Shown here: piece by piece, positions 8,238-19,387 of the stretch
How the letters are laid out: each line of letters starts with the position of its first letter
Position numbering within the stretch: the first letter of the stretch is position 1
NCBI RefSeq assembly: GCF_000369625.1
Contig: NZ_KB850112.1
Location: 502,528-566,527, forward strand
DNA length: 64,000 nucleotides
Source of the DNA: Acinetobacter variabilis
GTDB lineage: Bacteria; Pseudomonadota; Gammaproteobacteria; Pseudomonadales; Moraxellaceae
Direction: 5' to 3'
Translations under genes and position numbers: made by a program
Notes under the pieces: generated by a model
Told to the model about the DNA's origin: nothing
What the model saw: the letters and a program-made list of their open reading frames with translations, nothing else
Database searches by the model: none

Positions 8238-8876
8238 ATGGCTATTGGTTTAGTCGGTCGCAAGTGCGGTATGACACGTATCTTTACAGATGCTGGTGTT
8301 TCTGTGCCTGTTACAGTGATTGAGGTTGATCCTAACCGCATCACTCAAATCAAAACGCTTGAAACTGATGGTTATCAAGCGATTCAAATCACTACTGGTG
8401 AACGTCGCGAATCTCGCGTAACTAACGCTCAGAAAGGTCACTTTGCGAAAGCTGGTGTTGCTGCTGGTCGTCTGGTTCAAGAATTCCGTGTTTCAGAAGC
8501 TGAGCTTGAAGGTCGTGAAGTTGGCGCTACTATCGGTGTAGATCTGTTCACAGTTGGTCAAATCGTTGATGTAACTGGTCAGTCTAAAGGTAAAGGTTTC
8601 CAAGGTGGTGTTAAGCGTTGGAACTTCCGTACTCAAGACGCTACTCACGGTAACTCTGTTTCTCACCGTGTTCTAGGTTCTACAGGTCAAAACCAGACTC
8701 CTGGTCGCGTGTTCAAAGGCAAAAAAATGGCTGGCCATTTAGGTGCTGAACGCGTAACTGTGCAGGGTCTTGAAATTGTATCTATCGACGCAGAACGTTC
8801 AGTTCTAGTGGTTAAAGGTGCGATTCCTGGCGCTACTGGTGGCGACGTAACTGTTCGTCCTACGATCAAGGCCTGA
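8238..8876 (+). CDS. rplC: 50S ribosomal protein L3
   Basis: 212 residues starting [16 protein letters not shown], with the conserved [20 protein letters not shown] loop that reaches the peptidyl-transferase centre and carries the glutamine methylated by PrmB in other bacteria. The ATG at 8238 is chosen over an in-frame ATG two codons earlier because it matches the family start. Second gene of the S10 operon. Confidence 0.97.
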   Translation: MAIGLVGRKCGMTRIFTDAGVSVPVTVIEVDPNRITQIKTLETDGYQAIQITTGERRESRVTNAQKGHFAKAGVAAGRLVQEFRVSEAELEGREVGATIGVDLFTVGQIVDVTGQSKGKGFQGGVKRWNFRTQDATHGNSVSHRVLGSTGQNQTPGRVFKGKKMAGHLGAERVTVQGLEIVSIDAERSVLVVKGAIPGATGGDVTVRPTIKA

Positions 8877-8887
8877 GGGGAAATAAC

Positions 8888-9490
8888 GTGAATTTAAATA
8901 CTGTTTCCGGCTCTGCTGTTGAATTATCAGAAGTTGCGTTCGGTCGTGAATTTAATGAAGCTCTTGTACACCAAGTTGTTACAGCTTACTTAGCTGGTGG
9001 TCGTCAAGGTTCTAAAGCTCAGAAATCACGTGCAGACGTTTCTGGCGGTGGTAAAAAACCATTCCGTCAAAAAGGTACTGGCCGCGCTCGTGCTGGTTCT
9101 ATTCGTAGCCCAATCTGGGTTGGCGGTGGTAAAACTTTTGCTGCTCGTCCACAAGACTGGTCTCAAAAAGTAAACCGTAAGATGTACCGCGGTGCTATGC
9201 AATGCATCTTGGCTGAACTTGTTCGTCAAGATCGCTTAGTTCTAGTTGAAGAGTTTGCTGTTGCAGCTCCAAAAACTAAAGAATTGCTTGCAAAACTTAA
9301 CGACTTGAATGCTACTCGTGCATTGATCGTTACTGATGCTGTTGATGAGAACTTGTATCTAGCTGCTCGTAACCTTCCACACGTTGATGTGGTTGATGCG
9401 ACTGCAATCGATCCTGTTAGCTTGATCGCGTTCGATAAAGTTGTTATGTCTGTAGCTGCTGCTAAGAAAATTGAGGTAGAACTCGGATGA
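8888..9490 (+). CDS. rplD: 50S ribosomal protein L4
   Basis: 200 residues with the basic loop [19 protein letters not shown], which lines the exit tunnel. It begins with GTG at 8888 after an AGGGGAAATAAC ribosome-binding site. In E. coli, L4 is the autogenous repressor of this operon, so it is the first candidate ligand for the leader at 7695-7865. It overlaps rplW by four bases, suggesting translational coupling. Confidence 0.97.
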   Translation: MNLNTVSGSAVELSEVAFGREFNEALVHQVVTAYLAGGRQGSKAQKSRADVSGGGKKPFRQKGTGRARAGSIRSPIWVGGGKTFAARPQDWSQKVNRKMYRGAMQCILAELVRQDRLVLVEEFAVAAPKTKELLAKLNDLNATRALIVTDAVDENLYLAARNLPHVDVVDATAIDPVSLIAFDKVVMSVAAAKKIEVELG

Positions 9491-9807
9491 ACAACGAACG
9501 TTTATATCAAGTCCTGCAAGGACCTGTTTTCTCAGAAAAAGCACAAGTTTTAGGTGAAACTGCTGGTGTTCAAGTATTCAAAGTTGCACTTGATGCAAAC
9601 AAACTTGAAATCAAAAAAGCAGTTGAACAATTGTTTGGTGTAGAAGTTGTTAAAGTTAACACTACGATCACTAAAGGTAAAACTAAACGCTTTGGTAAAA
9701 CATTAGGACGTCGTTCTGATGTTAAAAAAGCATACGTCACCCTGAAAGCTGGCCAAGATGTTGAAATGGCTGACTTGGGCGATGCCGCTGAAAGCGCAGC
9801 GGAATAA
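9487..9807 (+). CDS. rplW: 50S ribosomal protein L23
   Basis: 106 residues with [20 protein letters not shown], the loop near the tunnel exit where L23 docks trigger factor and SRP. The ATG overlaps the rplD stop (ATGA). Confidence 0.97.
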   Translation: MNNERLYQVLQGPVFSEKAQVLGETAGVQVFKVALDANKLEIKKAVEQLFGVEVVKVNTTITKGKTKRFGKTLGRRSDVKKAYVTLKAGQDVEMADLGDAAESAAE

Positions 9808-9818
9808 GGACGAAAACT

Positions 9819-10643
9819 ATGCCTATTCAAAAATGTAAGCCAACGTCTCCAGGACGTCGCTTTGTAGAGAAAGTGGTTCATGATCACCTTCACAAAGGCG
9901 CGCCTTATGCTCCACTAGTTGAAGCTAAAAAACGTACTGGCGGCCGTAATAACAACGGTCACATTACGACTCGTCACGTTGGTGGCGGTCACAAACAACA
10001 CTACCGTTTAATCGACTTCAAACGTAACAAAGACGGCATTCCAGCTGTAGTTGAGCGTATTGAATACGATCCAAACCGTACTGCGCACATTGCGTTGTTG
10101 AAGTATGCTGACGGTGAACGTCGCTACATCATCGCGCCTAAAGGTTTACGCGCTGGTGATTCAGTTCAATCTGGTAACGATGCTCCAATCCGTCCAGGTA
10201 ACTGCTTGCCACTTCGCAACATGCCTATCGGTTCTACTCTTCACAACATCGAACTTAAAATCGGTAAAGGCGCGCAGTTAGCTCGTTCAGCTGGTACTTC
10301 TGTTCAGTTGTTGGGTCGTGACGGTTCTTACGCTATCGTTCGTCTTCGTTCAGGCGAGATGCGTAAAATTCATGTTGAATGCCGCGCTGTGTTGGGTGAA
10401 GTATCTAACTCAGAAAGCAACCTTCGCTCACTAGGTAAAGCTGGTGCATCACGCTGGCGTGGTGTTCGTCCTACCGTTCGTGGTATGGCGATGAACCCAG
10501 TTGATCACCCACACGGTGGTGGTGAAGGGCGTAACAAAGGTATTCAACCTGTAAGCCCATGGGGTCAAAAAGCTAAAGGGTACAAAACACGTACCAACAA
10601 GCGTACGACTAAGATGATTATTCGCGACCGTCGCGTTAAGTAA
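9819..10643 (+). CDS. rplB: 50S ribosomal protein L2
   Basis: 274 residues beginning [15 protein letters not shown], with the C-terminal [13 protein letters not shown] motif whose histidine is needed for peptidyl-transferase activity. Full length, 11 bases after rplW. Confidence 0.98.
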   Translation: MPIQKCKPTSPGRRFVEKVVHDHLHKGAPYAPLVEAKKRTGGRNNNGHITTRHVGGGHKQHYRLIDFKRNKDGIPAVVERIEYDPNRTAHIALLKYADGERRYIIAPKGLRAGDSVQSGNDAPIRPGNCLPLRNMPIGSTLHNIELKIGKGAQLARSAGTSVQLLGRDGSYAIVRLRSGEMRKIHVECRAVLGEVSNSESNLRSLGKAGASRWRGVRPTVRGMAMNPVDHPHGGGEGRNKGIQPVSPWGQKAKGYKTRTNKRTTKMIIRDRRVK

Positions 10644-10662
10644 CAAGTAAAGGAATCTGACA

Positions 10663-10938
10663 ATGCCTCGTTCTCTGAAAAAAGGCCCATTCGTCGATGC
10701 GCACTTGTTCGCTAAGGTTGAAGCGGCTATCGCGGCTAATAACCGTAAGCCGATCAAAACTTGGTCGCGTCGTTCGATGATCCTCCCGGATTTTGTTGGT
10801 TTAACAATTTCTGTACACAATGGCCGTAACCATGTTCCAGTGATCATCTCTGAACATATGGTTGGACACAAGCTTGGTGAATTTGCACCGACTCGTACCT
10901 ACCGTGGTCACGGTGTTGACAAGAAATCTAAACGTTAA
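10663..10938 (+). CDS. rpsS: 30S ribosomal protein S19
   Basis: 91 residues starting [15 protein letters not shown], with [15 protein letters not shown] at the C-terminus. S19 lies in the 30S head beside S13. Good AAGGAAT ribosome-binding site. Confidence 0.98.
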   Translation: MPRSLKKGPFVDAHLFAKVEAAIAANNRKPIKTWSRRSMILPDFVGLTISVHNGRNHVPVIISEHMVGHKLGEFAPTRTYRGHGVDKKSKR

Positions 10939-10946
10939 TAGGTGCT

Positions 10947-11279
10947 ATGATGGAAGTAACTGCTAAATTACGCGGTGCCGCTATCTCGGCACAAAAAGCT
11001 CGTTTGGTTGCAGATCTTATCCGCGGCAAATCTGTTGCGCACGCCCTTAACATCTTAAACTTCAGCAACAAAAAAGCTGCAGTATTGGTTAAGAAAGCGT
11101 TGGAATCTGCAATTGCAAACGCTGAACATAATAACAGTTTAGATGTAGACGACCTTAAAGTTTCTACGATTTACGTTGATGAAGGCATGAGCCTGAAACG
11201 TATTATGCCACGTGCTAAAGGCCGTGCAGATCGTATTACTAAGCGTACTTGTCACATCACCGTTAAGGTAGGGGTTTGA
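10947..11279 (+). CDS. rplV: 50S ribosomal protein L22
   Basis: 110 residues with the tunnel beta-hairpin near [16 protein letters not shown], the site of macrolide-resistance changes in other species. Two ATG codons stand in tandem at 10947 and 10950, and either could be used. Confidence 0.97.
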
Positions 11280-11280
11280 T

Positions 11281-12033
11281 ATGGGTCAGAAGGTTCATCC
11301 AATCGGTATCCGCCTAGGTGTTGTGAAACGTCATAACGCTAACTGGTATGCGAGTCCGAAACAATACGCTGAATACTTGCTTAAAGATTTGCAAGTTCGT
11401 GAGTTTTTAACTAAAAAACTTAAGAATGCAATGATCAGCAATATTCTTATCGAACGTCCAACAGGCGCTGCTAAAGTAACTATTAGCACTGCTCGTCCTG
11501 GTATCGTAATCGGTAAAAAAGGCGAAGACATTGAGAAATTACAACGCGAATTAACATCTATTATGGGTGTTCCTGCGCAAGTAAGTATCAACGAAATTGA
11601 TCGTCCAGACTTAGACGCGCGTCTAGTTGCTGAAGCTATCGCTTCTCAATTGGAAAAACGTGTAATGTTCCGTCGTGCTATGAAGCGTGCGGTTCAAAAC
11701 ACTATGCGTGCTGGTGCGAAAGGTATCAAAGTAGAAGTTTCAGGCCGTTTAGGTGGTGCTGAGATTGCTCGTACTGAATGGTATCGTGAAGGTCGTGTAC
11801 CTCTACATACTCTTCGTGCAGATATCGACTACGCGACTATGCGTGCTGAGACTACTTACGGTACGATTGGTGTTAAAGTTTGGATCTTCCGTGGTGAGAT
11901 CTTGGGTGGCATGAAACAAGTCATGAACCCAGCTCCAGCTGAAGAACGTCCAGCTAAACGCGGTCGCGGTCGTGGTGAAGGTCAAGAGCGTCGTGGTCGT
12001 CGCAATGATCGTTCTGCTGAAAAAGGAGAATAA
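11281..12033 (+). CDS. rpsC: 30S ribosomal protein S3
   Basis: 250 residues starting [13 protein letters not shown], with the KH-domain GXXG signature ([14 protein letters not shown]) and a C-terminal tail rich in Arg, Gly and Glu. S3 forms part of the mRNA entry channel. The ATG follows the rplV stop by one base. Confidence 0.98.
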   Translation: MGQKVHPIGIRLGVVKRHNANWYASPKQYAEYLLKDLQVREFLTKKLKNAMISNILIERPTGAAKVTISTARPGIVIGKKGEDIEKLQRELTSIMGVPAQVSINEIDRPDLDARLVAEAIASQLEKRVMFRRAMKRAVQNTMRAGAKGIKVEVSGRLGGAEIARTEWYREGRVPLHTLRADIDYATMRAETTYGTIGVKVWIFRGEILGGMKQVMNPAPAEERPAKRGRGRGEGQERRGRRNDRSAEKGE

Positions 12034-12036
12034 TCC

Positions 12037-12450
12037 ATGTTGCAACCTAAACGTACTAAATTCCGTAAGGTGCAAAAAGGCCGTAACACTGGTCTAGCTC
12101 ACCGCGGTAGCTCAGTATCTTTTGGTACTATCGCACTTAAATCAATCGAACGTGGTCAAATGACTGCACGTCAAATTGAAGCAGCGCGTCGTACAATTAG
12201 CCGTCGTATTAAACGTGGTGGTAAAATCTTTATCCGTGTATTCCCGGACAAGCCAATTACTTCTAAACCACTTGAAGTGCGTATGGGTAAAGGTAAAGGT
12301 TCTGTGGAATACTGGGTTTGCCAAATCAAACCAGGTAAAGTCTTGTACGAAATTGATGGTGTTAACGAAGACCTAGCTCGCGAAGCGTTTACGCTTGCTG
12401 CTGCTAAACTTCCGTTTAAAACCACTATCGTGACTCGGACGGTAATGTAA
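12037..12450 (+). CDS. rplP: 50S ribosomal protein L16
   Basis: 137 residues starting [17 protein letters not shown]. It organises the A-site tRNA region of the 50S subunit. It carries the arginine region ([10 protein letters not shown]) hydroxylated by YcfD in E. coli. Its last base is shared with the rpmC ATG. Confidence 0.98.
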   Translation: MLQPKRTKFRKVQKGRNTGLAHRGSSVSFGTIALKSIERGQMTARQIEAARRTISRRIKRGGKIFIRVFPDKPITSKPLEVRMGKGKGSVEYWVCQIKPGKVLYEIDGVNEDLAREAFTLAAAKLPFKTTIVTRTVM

Positions 12451-12647
12451 TGAAAACTAAAGATCTACGTGAAAAGTCGGTAGAAGAGTTGACAGCTTTG
12501 CTTGATGAGCAACAGCTAAACCAATTCCGTCTTCGTATGGCGAAAGCAACTGGTCAATTGGGTAAATCGCACGAAGTGCAATTGACTCGCAAGACTATTG
12601 CTCGTATCAAGACCCTCCTTACCGAAAAACAGGGGAACGGACAATGA
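12450..12647 (+). CDS. rpmC: 50S ribosomal protein L29
   Basis: 65 residues, [20 protein letters not shown] followed by the conserved [16 protein letters not shown] helix. It lies near the tunnel exit. It overlaps rpsQ by four bases. Confidence 0.97.
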   Translation: MKTKDLREKSVEELTALLDEQQLNQFRLRMAKATGQLGKSHEVQLTRKTIARIKTLLTEKQGNGQ

Positions 12648-12901
12648 GTGAAAATACAGTCCGCACGTTAACAGGCAAAGTAGTAAGCGACAAGATGGAA
12701 AAATCTATCGTTGTTCTTATCGAACGCCGTGTTCAACACCCGTTGTATGGCAAATCAATCCGCCGTTCAACAAAATTACATGCTCATGATGAGAACAACA
12801 CAGCTAAAGTTGGCGACGTTGTAACCATTAAAGAAAGCCGCCCAATGTCTAAAACTAAGTCATGGACTTTAGTTGAAGTTGTTGAAGCAGCTGCTGAGTA
12901 A
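12644..12901 (+). CDS. rpsQ: 30S ribosomal protein S17
   Basis: 85 residues with the OB-fold [18 protein letters not shown] and the loop [12 protein letters not shown]. It is a primary 16S-binding protein and the last gene of the S10 group before a hairpin-bearing gap. Confidence 0.97.
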   Translation: MSENTVRTLTGKVVSDKMEKSIVVLIERRVQHPLYGKSIRRSTKLHAHDENNTAKVGDVVTIKESRPMSKTKSWTLVEVVEAAAE

Positions 12902-12916
12902 TTAACGTTCTTGTTG

Positions 12917-12972
12917 CATCATCGGTCAATTTCGAGTACTCTTTGAGCCTTTCGAAATTGTGACCGGTGATG
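12917..12972 (+). promoter_or_regulatory. Long hairpin between rpsQ and rplN (S10/spc junction)
   Basis: The left arm CATCATCGGTCAATTTCGA (12917-12935) pairs with a right arm near 12952-12972 (TCGAAATT, GTGACCGGTGATG) with only small bulges. It sits exactly at the boundary between the classic S10 and spc operons, in an otherwise tightly packed region. It has no T-run, so it is more likely an RNA-processing or regulatory element than a terminator. Confidence 0.5.
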
Positions 12973-12992
12973 CTCGGTTTTGGAGTAGGGCA

Positions 12993-13361
12993 ATGATTCA
13001 GACCGAAACTATGCTCGACGTAGCAGACAACAGTGGTGCTCGCCGCGTACAATGTATTAAAGTACTTGGTGGTTCACATCGTCGTTATGCTTCTGTTGGC
13101 GACATTATTAAAGTTACTGTAAAAGAAGCAATTCCACGCGCACGTGTTAAAAAAGGTGACGTGATGAATGCAGTAGTTGTACGTACAAAATTCGGTATCC
13201 GTCGTCCAGACGGTTCAGTGATTCGTTTCGACGATAACGCTGCTGTTATTTTGAACAACAACAAAGCGCCGATTGCAACTCGTATTTTCGGACCAGTGAC
13301 TCGTGAACTTCGTACTGAACAGTTCATGAAAATTATTTCATTGGCTCCTGAAGTTCTATAA
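12993..13361 (+). CDS. rplN: 50S ribosomal protein L14
   Basis: 122 residues starting [20 protein letters not shown]. The family start fixes the ATG at 12993, preceded by GGAGTAGGGCA. L14 forms an intersubunit bridge and is the binding site of the silencing factor RsfS. First gene of the spc group. Confidence 0.97.
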
Positions 13362-13370
13362 GAGGCGATC

Positions 13371-13688
13371 ATGGCTAAGATTAAAAAAGGCGATCAAGTA
13401 ATTGTGATCGCAGGTAAAGAAAAAGGCAAACAGGGTACTGTTCTGTCTGTTTCTAATGACCGCGTTAAGGTTGAAGGCCTTAACTTGGTGAAGAAGCATC
13501 AAAAGCCGAACCGTGTTACTGGCGCTGAAGGCGGCATCGTAACTCAAGAAGCTTCGCTTCACATTTCAAACGTGGCAATTTTTAATGCTACAACCCAAAA
13601 GGCTGACCGTGTTGGTTACCAAACGATTGATGGCGTGAAAACTCGCGTATTCAAATCTAATGGTGAATCAGTGGCGGTAGCGAAGTAA
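13371..13688 (+). CDS. rplX: 50S ribosomal protein L24
   Basis: 105 residues with the KOW motif ([20 protein letters not shown]) at the N-terminus. An assembly-initiator protein of the 50S subunit. Good AGAGGCG ribosome-binding site. Confidence 0.97.
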   Translation: MAKIKKGDQVIVIAGKEKGKQGTVLSVSNDRVKVEGLNLVKKHQKPNRVTGAEGGIVTQEASLHISNVAIFNATTQKADRVGYQTIDGVKTRVFKSNGESVAVAK

Positions 13689-13704
13689 TAGGTTGAAAAA
13701 GGCA

Positions 13705-14241
13705 ATGGCCAGACTTAAAGCACGTTACAACGACGAACTTAAAGCTCAATTAAAAGAACAATTGGGAATTAAGAATGTGATGGAGATCCCTCGCATCACT
13801 AAAATCACTATCAACATGGGTGTTGGTGCAGCTTCTGCTGACAAGAAACTCCTTGATGGTGCTCTTTCTGATATGCAAGCTATCGCTGGTCAAAAACCAG
13901 TTCTTACGTTAGCTCGTAAATCTATCGCTGGTTTCAAAATCCGTGATGGTTGGCCGATTGGTTGTAAAGTTACTTTACGCGGCGAACGTATGTACGAATT
14001 CTTAGACCGTCTGATCTCGATTGCGATTCCTCGTATCCGTGACTTCCGTGGTTTCTCTGCGAAATCATTTGATGGTCGTGGTAACTACTCAATGGGTCTT
14101 AAAGAACAGATCATGTTCCCTGAGATCGATTTTGACAAGATTGACCGTATTCGTGGTATGGACATTACCATCACTACGACTGCTCGCACCGATGACGAAG
14201 GCCGTGCGCTAATGCGTGCATTCGGCTTCCCGTTCAAATAA
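13705..14241 (+). CDS. rplE: 50S ribosomal protein L5
   Basis: 178 residues starting [16 protein letters not shown], with the 5S-rRNA-binding [19 protein letters not shown] end. The ATG at 13705 is preferred over the TTG four codons upstream. In E. coli, S8 represses the spc operon at the L14/L5 region; a similar site is not obvious here. Confidence 0.97.
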   Translation: MARLKARYNDELKAQLKEQLGIKNVMEIPRITKITINMGVGAASADKKLLDGALSDMQAIAGQKPVLTLARKSIAGFKIRDGWPIGCKVTLRGERMYEFLDRLISIAIPRIRDFRGFSAKSFDGRGNYSMGLKEQIMFPEIDFDKIDRIRGMDITITTTARTDDEGRALMRAFGFPFK

Positions 14242-14250
14242 GAGGTCGAA

Positions 14251-14556
14251 ATGGCTAAGAAAAGTATGATTAATCGCGAATTGAAACGCGAAGCTACTGT
14301 TGCTAAATACGCTGCAAAACGTGCTGAATTAAAAGCAATCATTGCAAACGTAAATGCTTCAGATGAAGAACGTTTCGATGCGATGATGAAATTACAAGCA
14401 TTACCACGTAATGCATCTCCAGTACGTCTACGTAACCGTTGTGGTTTAACTGGTCGTCCTCATGGTTACTTCCGTAAGTTCGGCTTAAGCCGTAACATGG
14501 TACGCGATAAAGTAATGCAAGGTGATGTACCTGGCGTTGTTAAGGCAAGCTGGTAA
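14251..14556 (+). CDS. rpsN: 30S ribosomal protein S14
   Basis: 101 residues, the longer form without the zinc-binding four-cysteine motif (only one Cys, in [14 protein letters not shown]). The conserved GLSRNMVRD end is present. Confidence 0.97.
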   Translation: MAKKSMINRELKREATVAKYAAKRAELKAIIANVNASDEERFDAMMKLQALPRNASPVRLRNRCGLTGRPHGYFRKFGLSRNMVRDKVMQGDVPGVVKASW

Positions 14557-14568
14557 GGAGCACTATAA

Positions 14569-14964
14569 ATGAGTATGCAAGATACCGTTGCCGACATGCT
14601 AACACGTGTTCGTAACGCACAAATGGCAAAGAAACAAACTGTTTCTATGCCTAATTCTAAGTTGAAAGTTGCGATTGCTAACGTACTTCAACAAGAAGGT
14701 TATATTTCAAACGTAGAAGTTGCTGAAGTTGAAGGCAAAGCAACTCTTACTTTGACTTTAAAATATTTTGAAGGCAAGCCAGTTATCGAAACTGTGAAAC
14801 GCGTAAGCCGTCCAGGTCTACGTCAGTATCGCGGTAAAGATGCACTTCCAAGCGTTAAGCAAGGTTTAGGTATTGCAATTGTTTCTACAAGCAAAGGCAT
14901 CATGACTGATCGCGCTGCACGTGCTGCAGGCGTTGGTGGTGAAGTTATTGCTTTTGTTTCTTAA
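14569..14964 (+). CDS. rpsH: 30S ribosomal protein S8
   Basis: 131 residues starting [18 protein letters not shown], with the RNA-binding C-terminal [18 protein letters not shown] motif. S8 binds helix 21 of 16S rRNA and in E. coli is the autogenous repressor of the spc operon. Confidence 0.97.
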   Translation: MSMQDTVADMLTRVRNAQMAKKQTVSMPNSKLKVAIANVLQQEGYISNVEVAEVEGKATLTLTLKYFEGKPVIETVKRVSRPGLRQYRGKDALPSVKQGLGIAIVSTSKGIMTDRAARAAGVGGEVIAFVS

Positions 14965-14977
14965 TAGGTGATTCCTC

Positions 14978-15511
14978 ATGTCTCGTGTGGCTAAAGCCCC
15001 AGTAACTGTACCTAACGGTGTAACAGTTACTCAGAACGGCCGGCAGGTCGAAGTGAAAGGCAGCAAAGGTACATTGTCTTTCAACCTGCATGCGCTGGTC
15101 GAGCTAAAACAGGAAGACGGTACTCTAGTTATTGCTCCTAAAGCTGAATCTAAAGACGCTTGGATGCAAGCTGGTACTGCTCGCGCTGTGCTTAACAACC
15201 TTGTAAAAGGTGTAAGCGAAGGTTTCGAACGTAAGTTACAACTTATCGGTGTTGGTTATAAAGCTGCGGTTAAAGGTAACGTTGTTAACCTTAACCTTGG
15301 TTTCTCTCACCCGATCGACTATACGCTTCCTGAAGGTGTAACTGCTGAAACTCCAACTGCAACTGAAATCGTACTTAAATCTGCTGATAAAGCAGTTCTA
15401 GGTCAAGTCGCTGCAGATATCCGTGGTTACCGTCCACCAGAGCCTTATAAAGGTAAAGGTGTTCGTTATTCTGACGAAGTTGTACTTCGTAAAGAAGCTA
15501 AGAAGAAATAA
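14978..15511 (+). CDS. rplF: 50S ribosomal protein L6
   Basis: 177 residues with the duplicated L6 fold and the conserved C-terminal [13 protein letters not shown] motif. It lies by the sarcin-ricin loop. Confidence 0.97.
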   Translation: MSRVAKAPVTVPNGVTVTQNGRQVEVKGSKGTLSFNLHALVELKQEDGTLVIAPKAESKDAWMQAGTARAVLNNLVKGVSEGFERKLQLIGVGYKAAVKGNVVNLNLGFSHPIDYTLPEGVTAETPTATEIVLKSADKAVLGQVAADIRGYRPPEPYKGKGVRYSDEVVLRKEAKKK

Positions 15512-15525
15512 GGCGCGAGGTTCTT

Positions 15526-15876
15526 ATGAACGAAAAGAAACAATCCCGTTTGCGTCGTGCGAAAAGCACACGCTTGCACATCCGTGCATTGGGTGCGACT
15601 CGTTTGTGTGTAAACCGCACTCCGCGTCACATCTATGCTCAAGTTATCTCAGCAGATGGCGGCAAAGTATTAGCGCAAGCTTCTACTCTAGACGCTACTC
15701 TACGTGCGGGTACTACTGGTAACGTTGAAGCAGCTCAGAAAGTAGGTGCTTTAATCGCGGAACGCGCTAAAGCAGCTGGTGTTACTAAAGTTGCATTTGA
15801 CCGTTCTGGTTTCAAATATCATGGTCGTATCAAAGCCTTGGCTGATGCTGCCCGTGAAAACGGCTTGGAGTTCTAA
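15526..15876 (+). CDS. rplR: 50S ribosomal protein L18
   Basis: 116 residues with a basic N-terminus and the conserved [20 protein letters not shown] segment. It binds 5S rRNA with L5. Confidence 0.97.
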   Translation: MNEKKQSRLRRAKSTRLHIRALGATRLCVNRTPRHIYAQVISADGGKVLAQASTLDATLRAGTTGNVEAAQKVGALIAERAKAAGVTKVAFDRSGFKYHGRIKALADAARENGLEF

Positions 15877-15878
15877 TC

Positions 15879-16376
15879 ATGGCTAAAGTTGAACAAAACG
15901 AAGGTCTTGTTGAAAAGCTGGTTGCCGTTGATCGTGTAGCCAAAGTTGTTAAGGGTGGTCGTATCTTCTCTTTCACAGCATTAACTGTTGTGGGTGATGG
16001 TAATGGTCGCGTAGGTTTTGGTCGTGGTAAAGCGCGTGAAGTTCCAGCTGCTATTTCTAAAGCACTTGAAGCTGCTCGTCGTAACATGATTACTGTTGAC
16101 CTTGTTGATGGTACTGTTCAGCACCCTATCAATGCTCGTCACGGTGCAAGCCGCGTTTACATGCAACCTGCTTCTGAAGGTACTGGTGTAATTGCTGGTG
16201 GCGCGATGCGTGCAGTTTTAGAAGCTGTTGGCGTACGTAACGTATTAACTAAATGTTATGGCTCTACAAACGCTGCTAACGTAGTAAACGCGACTTTTAA
16301 TGGTTTGCGTGATATGACTTCTCCTGAGAAAGTTGCTGCGAAACGTGGTTTAACAGTAGAACAAATTCAAGGGTAA
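15879..16376 (+). CDS. rpsE: 30S ribosomal protein S5
   Basis: 165 residues with the double-stranded RNA-binding [20 protein letters not shown] start and the [19 protein letters not shown] segment. S5 acts in decoding accuracy. The start lies two bases after the rplR stop. Confidence 0.97.
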   Translation: MAKVEQNEGLVEKLVAVDRVAKVVKGGRIFSFTALTVVGDGNGRVGFGRGKAREVPAAISKALEAARRNMITVDLVDGTVQHPINARHGASRVYMQPASEGTGVIAGGAMRAVLEAVGVRNVLTKCYGSTNAANVVNATFNGLRDMTSPEKVAAKRGLTVEQIQG

Positions 16377-16382
16377 TCAATC

Positions 16383-16559
16383 ATGAAAACGATTAAAGTT
16401 ACCCAGACTAAATCTGCATCGCACCGCTTGAAAAATCACAAGCTGAGCCTGAAAGGTTTAGGTCTGCGTCGTATTGGTCATACTGTAGAAGTGCAAGATA
16501 CGCCTTCTAACCGTGGTATGATCAACCAAGTCTACTATATGGTTAGTGTAGAGGAATAA
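16383..16559 (+). CDS. rpmD: 50S ribosomal protein L30
   Basis: Short gene of 58 codons plus stop, found by reading the gap between rpsE and rplO. It begins [20 protein letters not shown], contains the family core [17 protein letters not shown], and ends with [13 protein letters not shown]. Position and length match L30 in the spc operon. Confidence 0.95.
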   Translation: MKTIKVTQTKSASHRLKNHKLSLKGLGLRRIGHTVEVQDTPSNRGMINQVYYMVSVEE

Positions 16560-16562
16560 GCC

Positions 16563-17003
16563 ATGACTCTGCGTTTGAATACAATTGCACCTGCAGAAGG
16601 TGCTAAGCGTGACAACCTTCGTTTAGGCCGTGGTATCGGTTCTGGCGTTGGTAAGACTGGTGGTCGTGGTATCAAAGGTCAAAACTCACGTAAGAGCGGT
16701 GGTACTCGTCCAGGTTTCGAAGGTGGTCAAACTGCACTTTATCGTCGTTTGCCTAAATTCGGTTTCACTAGCCAATTGGCTTTGAAAACTGCTGAAGTAC
16801 GTTTATCTGAGCTTGCTAAAGTTGAAGGAGACATCGTGTCTCTTGAAACTTTAAAAGCTGCGAACGTTGTACGTAAAGACATGACTCGTGCTCGTATCGT
16901 ACTTTCTGGTGAAATTACTCGTGCATTCACTGTACAAGGTGTCGCATTGACTAAAGGCGCTAAAGCTGCTGTTGAAGCTGCTGGCGGTAAAGTCGAGGAG
17001 TAA
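16563..17003 (+). CDS. rplO: 50S ribosomal protein L15
   Basis: 146 residues, with the glycine- and basic-rich extension [19 protein letters not shown] that threads into 23S rRNA, and the [17 protein letters not shown] motif. Late 50S assembly protein. Confidence 0.97.
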   Translation: MTLRLNTIAPAEGAKRDNLRLGRGIGSGVGKTGGRGIKGQNSRKSGGTRPGFEGGQTALYRRLPKFGFTSQLALKTAEVRLSELAKVEGDIVSLETLKAANVVRKDMTRARIVLSGEITRAFTVQGVALTKGAKAAVEAAGGKVEE

Positions 17004-17009
17004 TCCCCA

Positions 17010-18368
17010 GTGTCTATGACTCCTAGTTCTTCAGGTCATGTCAACATGATGAAAGGCCAACCATTTCATGTGAAATACCGTGAAATTATTCGTCGAATGA
17101 TGTTTCTCATTGGTGCGTTGTTGGTATTTCGACTAGGAGCGCATATTCCAGTACCAGGGATTAATAATGCTGCGCTAGAAAATCTGTTTAATGCAAACCA
17201 AGGTACCATCCTTGGTTTGTTTAACATGTTTTCAGGTGGTGCATTAGAGCGAATGTCGATTCTTGCTTTAGGGATCATGCCATATATCTCTGCATCGATT
17301 ATCGTGCAGTTGATGTCTACTGTGGTTCCTCAGCTCGAAGCCTTGAAAAAAGAAGGCGAGCAGGGCAAACGTAAGATTAACCAATACACACGACAAGGCA
17401 CGCTGTTCCTTGCACTTGTGCAAGCAATCGGTATGTGTGCTGGCCTGATCAGCCAGGGAATTACCCTGACCTCTGGTCTAGCTTTTTATGTTCCTGCAGT
17501 AACCTCATTGGTTGCGGGGACCATGTTCCTAATGTGGCTGGGTGAACAGATTACCGAGCGTGGGGTGGGCAATGGTATTTCCATGATCATCTTCGCAGGT
17601 ATCGTTGCAGGATTGCCGACTTTAGTTATGCAGTCTCTAACTTCAGTTGATAATGGCCAGTCTAGTCTAATTGGACTAGCAATTTTTGGTCTGTTATCGA
17701 TTGCTGTACTAGCAGCGATTGTGTTTATCGAGAAGGCGCAACGTCGTATTCCGGTGAACTATGCCCAAAAGCAGCAGGGACGTCGTGTATTTACTGCACA
17801 GCAAACGCATTTGCCATTAAAAATTAATATGGCGGGTGTAATTCCGGCAATTTTTGCCAGCTCTTTACTTTTGTTCCCAGCGAGCTTAGGTCAGTGGGTT
17901 GGTAGTTCGGATCCAAGTGCAGGAATTATCAAGCGTAGTCTACAAGACTTGGCATTGGTGTTATCGCCTGGTCAGCCGTTGTATTTGGTGCTCTTTGGTG
18001 CGTTAATTATCTTTTTCTGTTACTTCTATACAGCACTGGTATTTAGTCCTAAAGAAGTGTCAGAGAACTTGAAACGCAGCGGAGCTTACGTGCCTGGTAT
18101 TCGTCCAGGTGAGCAAACTGCTCGTTACTTAGATCATATTCTCAATCGTTTGACCTTTATTGGCGCGATATACATCACTGTCATCTGTTTAATGCCGATG
18201 ATTCTGCAAAGCTCTTTTGGTATTCCATTTAGCTTGGGCGGAACATCGTTGCTGATCGTGGTAGTGGTGGTGATGGACTTTATGGCTCAGCTTCAAGCAC
18301 ATCTCACCTCGCACCAGTATGACAATCAAACGTTAATGAGAAAAACGACTGCTCATCCTAAGGGATAA
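17010..18368 (+). CDS. secY: Protein translocase subunit SecY
   Basis: Central pore of the Sec translocon in the inner membrane. The 452-residue protein shows the ten-helix pattern, with the plug-region sequence [19 protein letters not shown], the cytoplasmic loop [19 protein letters not shown], and [12 protein letters not shown]. The start is GTG at 17010, six bases after the rplO stop. Its place inside the spc operon, before rpmJ, is the usual one. Confidence 0.97.
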
Positions 18369-18388
18369 GCGCACTTAGAGGTTTCATC

Positions 18389-18505
18389 ATGAAAGTACAA
18401 GCTTCTGTAAAGAAAATTTGTGGTAGCTGTAAAGTTATCCGTCGTAATGGGGTTATCCGCGTAATTTGTAGCGCAGAACCTCGTCATAAGCAGCGTCAAG
18501 GTTAA
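18389..18505 (+). CDS. rpmJ: 50S ribosomal protein L36 (zinc-binding form)
   Basis: 38 codons plus stop, starting [20 protein letters not shown]. Zinc ligands Cys11, Cys14, Cys27 and a histidine at 33 are present, so this is the zinc-containing type. It ends the spc group. Confidence 0.96.
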
Positions 18506-18520
18506 TCTGATCAAGACCTG

Positions 18521-18550
18521 TTGATTTCAGTAGGCGAATTGGGTTATTAT
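18521..18550 (+). promoter_or_regulatory. Candidate internal promoter for the alpha group (rpsM-rplQ)
   Basis: TTGATT (18521-18526), an 18-base spacer and TATTAT (18545-18550) lie in the 107-base gap after rpmJ. A hairpin with arms CCGCCCC and GGGGCGG (18551-18557 and 18571-18577) follows at once and would lie at the 5' end of the transcript. Confidence 0.4.
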
Positions 18551-18612
18551 CCGCCCCTCAAGATTTTTGTGGGGCGGTTGATTATCTCTACTGCCTTTTT
18601 GGAGAAAATTGA

Positions 18613-18969
18613 ATGGCTCGTATTGCCGGTGTAAACATTCCGGATAACAAGCATGCTGTTATCTCTCTAACGTACATCTTTGGTATTGGTCGCCACACTG
18701 CTAAGTCAATCTTAGCTGCTGCGGGTATCCCAACTACTACTAAGATCCGTGAATTAGATGACGCTCAGCTTGATGCGATTCGTGCAGAAGTTGCCAAGGT
18801 TCCGACCGAAGGTGATTTACGTCGCGAAATTTCCATGAACATTAAACGTTTAATGGATTTAGGCTGCTACCGCGGTCTTCGTCATCGTCGCAGCTTGCCT
18901 GTCCGTGGTCAACGCACCAAAACTAACGCACGTACCCGTAAAGGTCCGCGCAAACCAATTAAGAAATAA
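18613..18969 (+). CDS. rpsM: 30S ribosomal protein S13
   Basis: 118 residues with the helix-two-turn-helix [13 protein letters not shown] and the C-terminal [17 protein letters not shown] tail that contacts P-site tRNA. It bridges the subunits with S19. Confidence 0.97.
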   Translation: MARIAGVNIPDNKHAVISLTYIFGIGRHTAKSILAAAGIPTTTKIRELDDAQLDAIRAEVAKVPTEGDLRREISMNIKRLMDLGCYRGLRHRRSLPVRGQRTKTNARTRKGPRKPIKK

Positions 18970-18988
18970 GATTTCTGGAAGCTAAAAG

Positions 18989-19375
18989 ATGGCTAAAGAT
19001 ACTCGCACACGCAAGAAGGTCACTCGTACCGTCTCTGAAGGTGTTGCACACATTCACGCTTCTTTTAATAACACCATTGTGACTATTACCGATCGTCAAG
19101 GTAATGCACTGGCTTGGGCCACTTCAGGTGGACAAGGCTTCCGTGGATCACGTAAATCAACTCCGTTTGCTGCTCAGGTAGCTGCTGAAGTTGCTGGTAA
19201 AGCAGCTTTAGATTACGGTTTGAAAAACTTGGACGTCCTTGTTAAAGGTCCTGGTCCAGGTCGTGAGTCTGCGGTTCGTGCATTAGGTGCAGTGGGTTAT
19301 AAAATTAACAGCATTACCGATGTGACTCCAATCCCTCACAACGGTTGCCGTCCACCTAAAAAACGTCGCGTGTAA
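18989..19375 (+). CDS. rpsK: 30S ribosomal protein S11
   Basis: 128 residues containing [13 protein letters not shown] and the C-terminal [13 protein letters not shown]. It forms part of the 30S platform. Confidence 0.97.
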
Positions 19376-19387
19376 GGAGAAACATTC

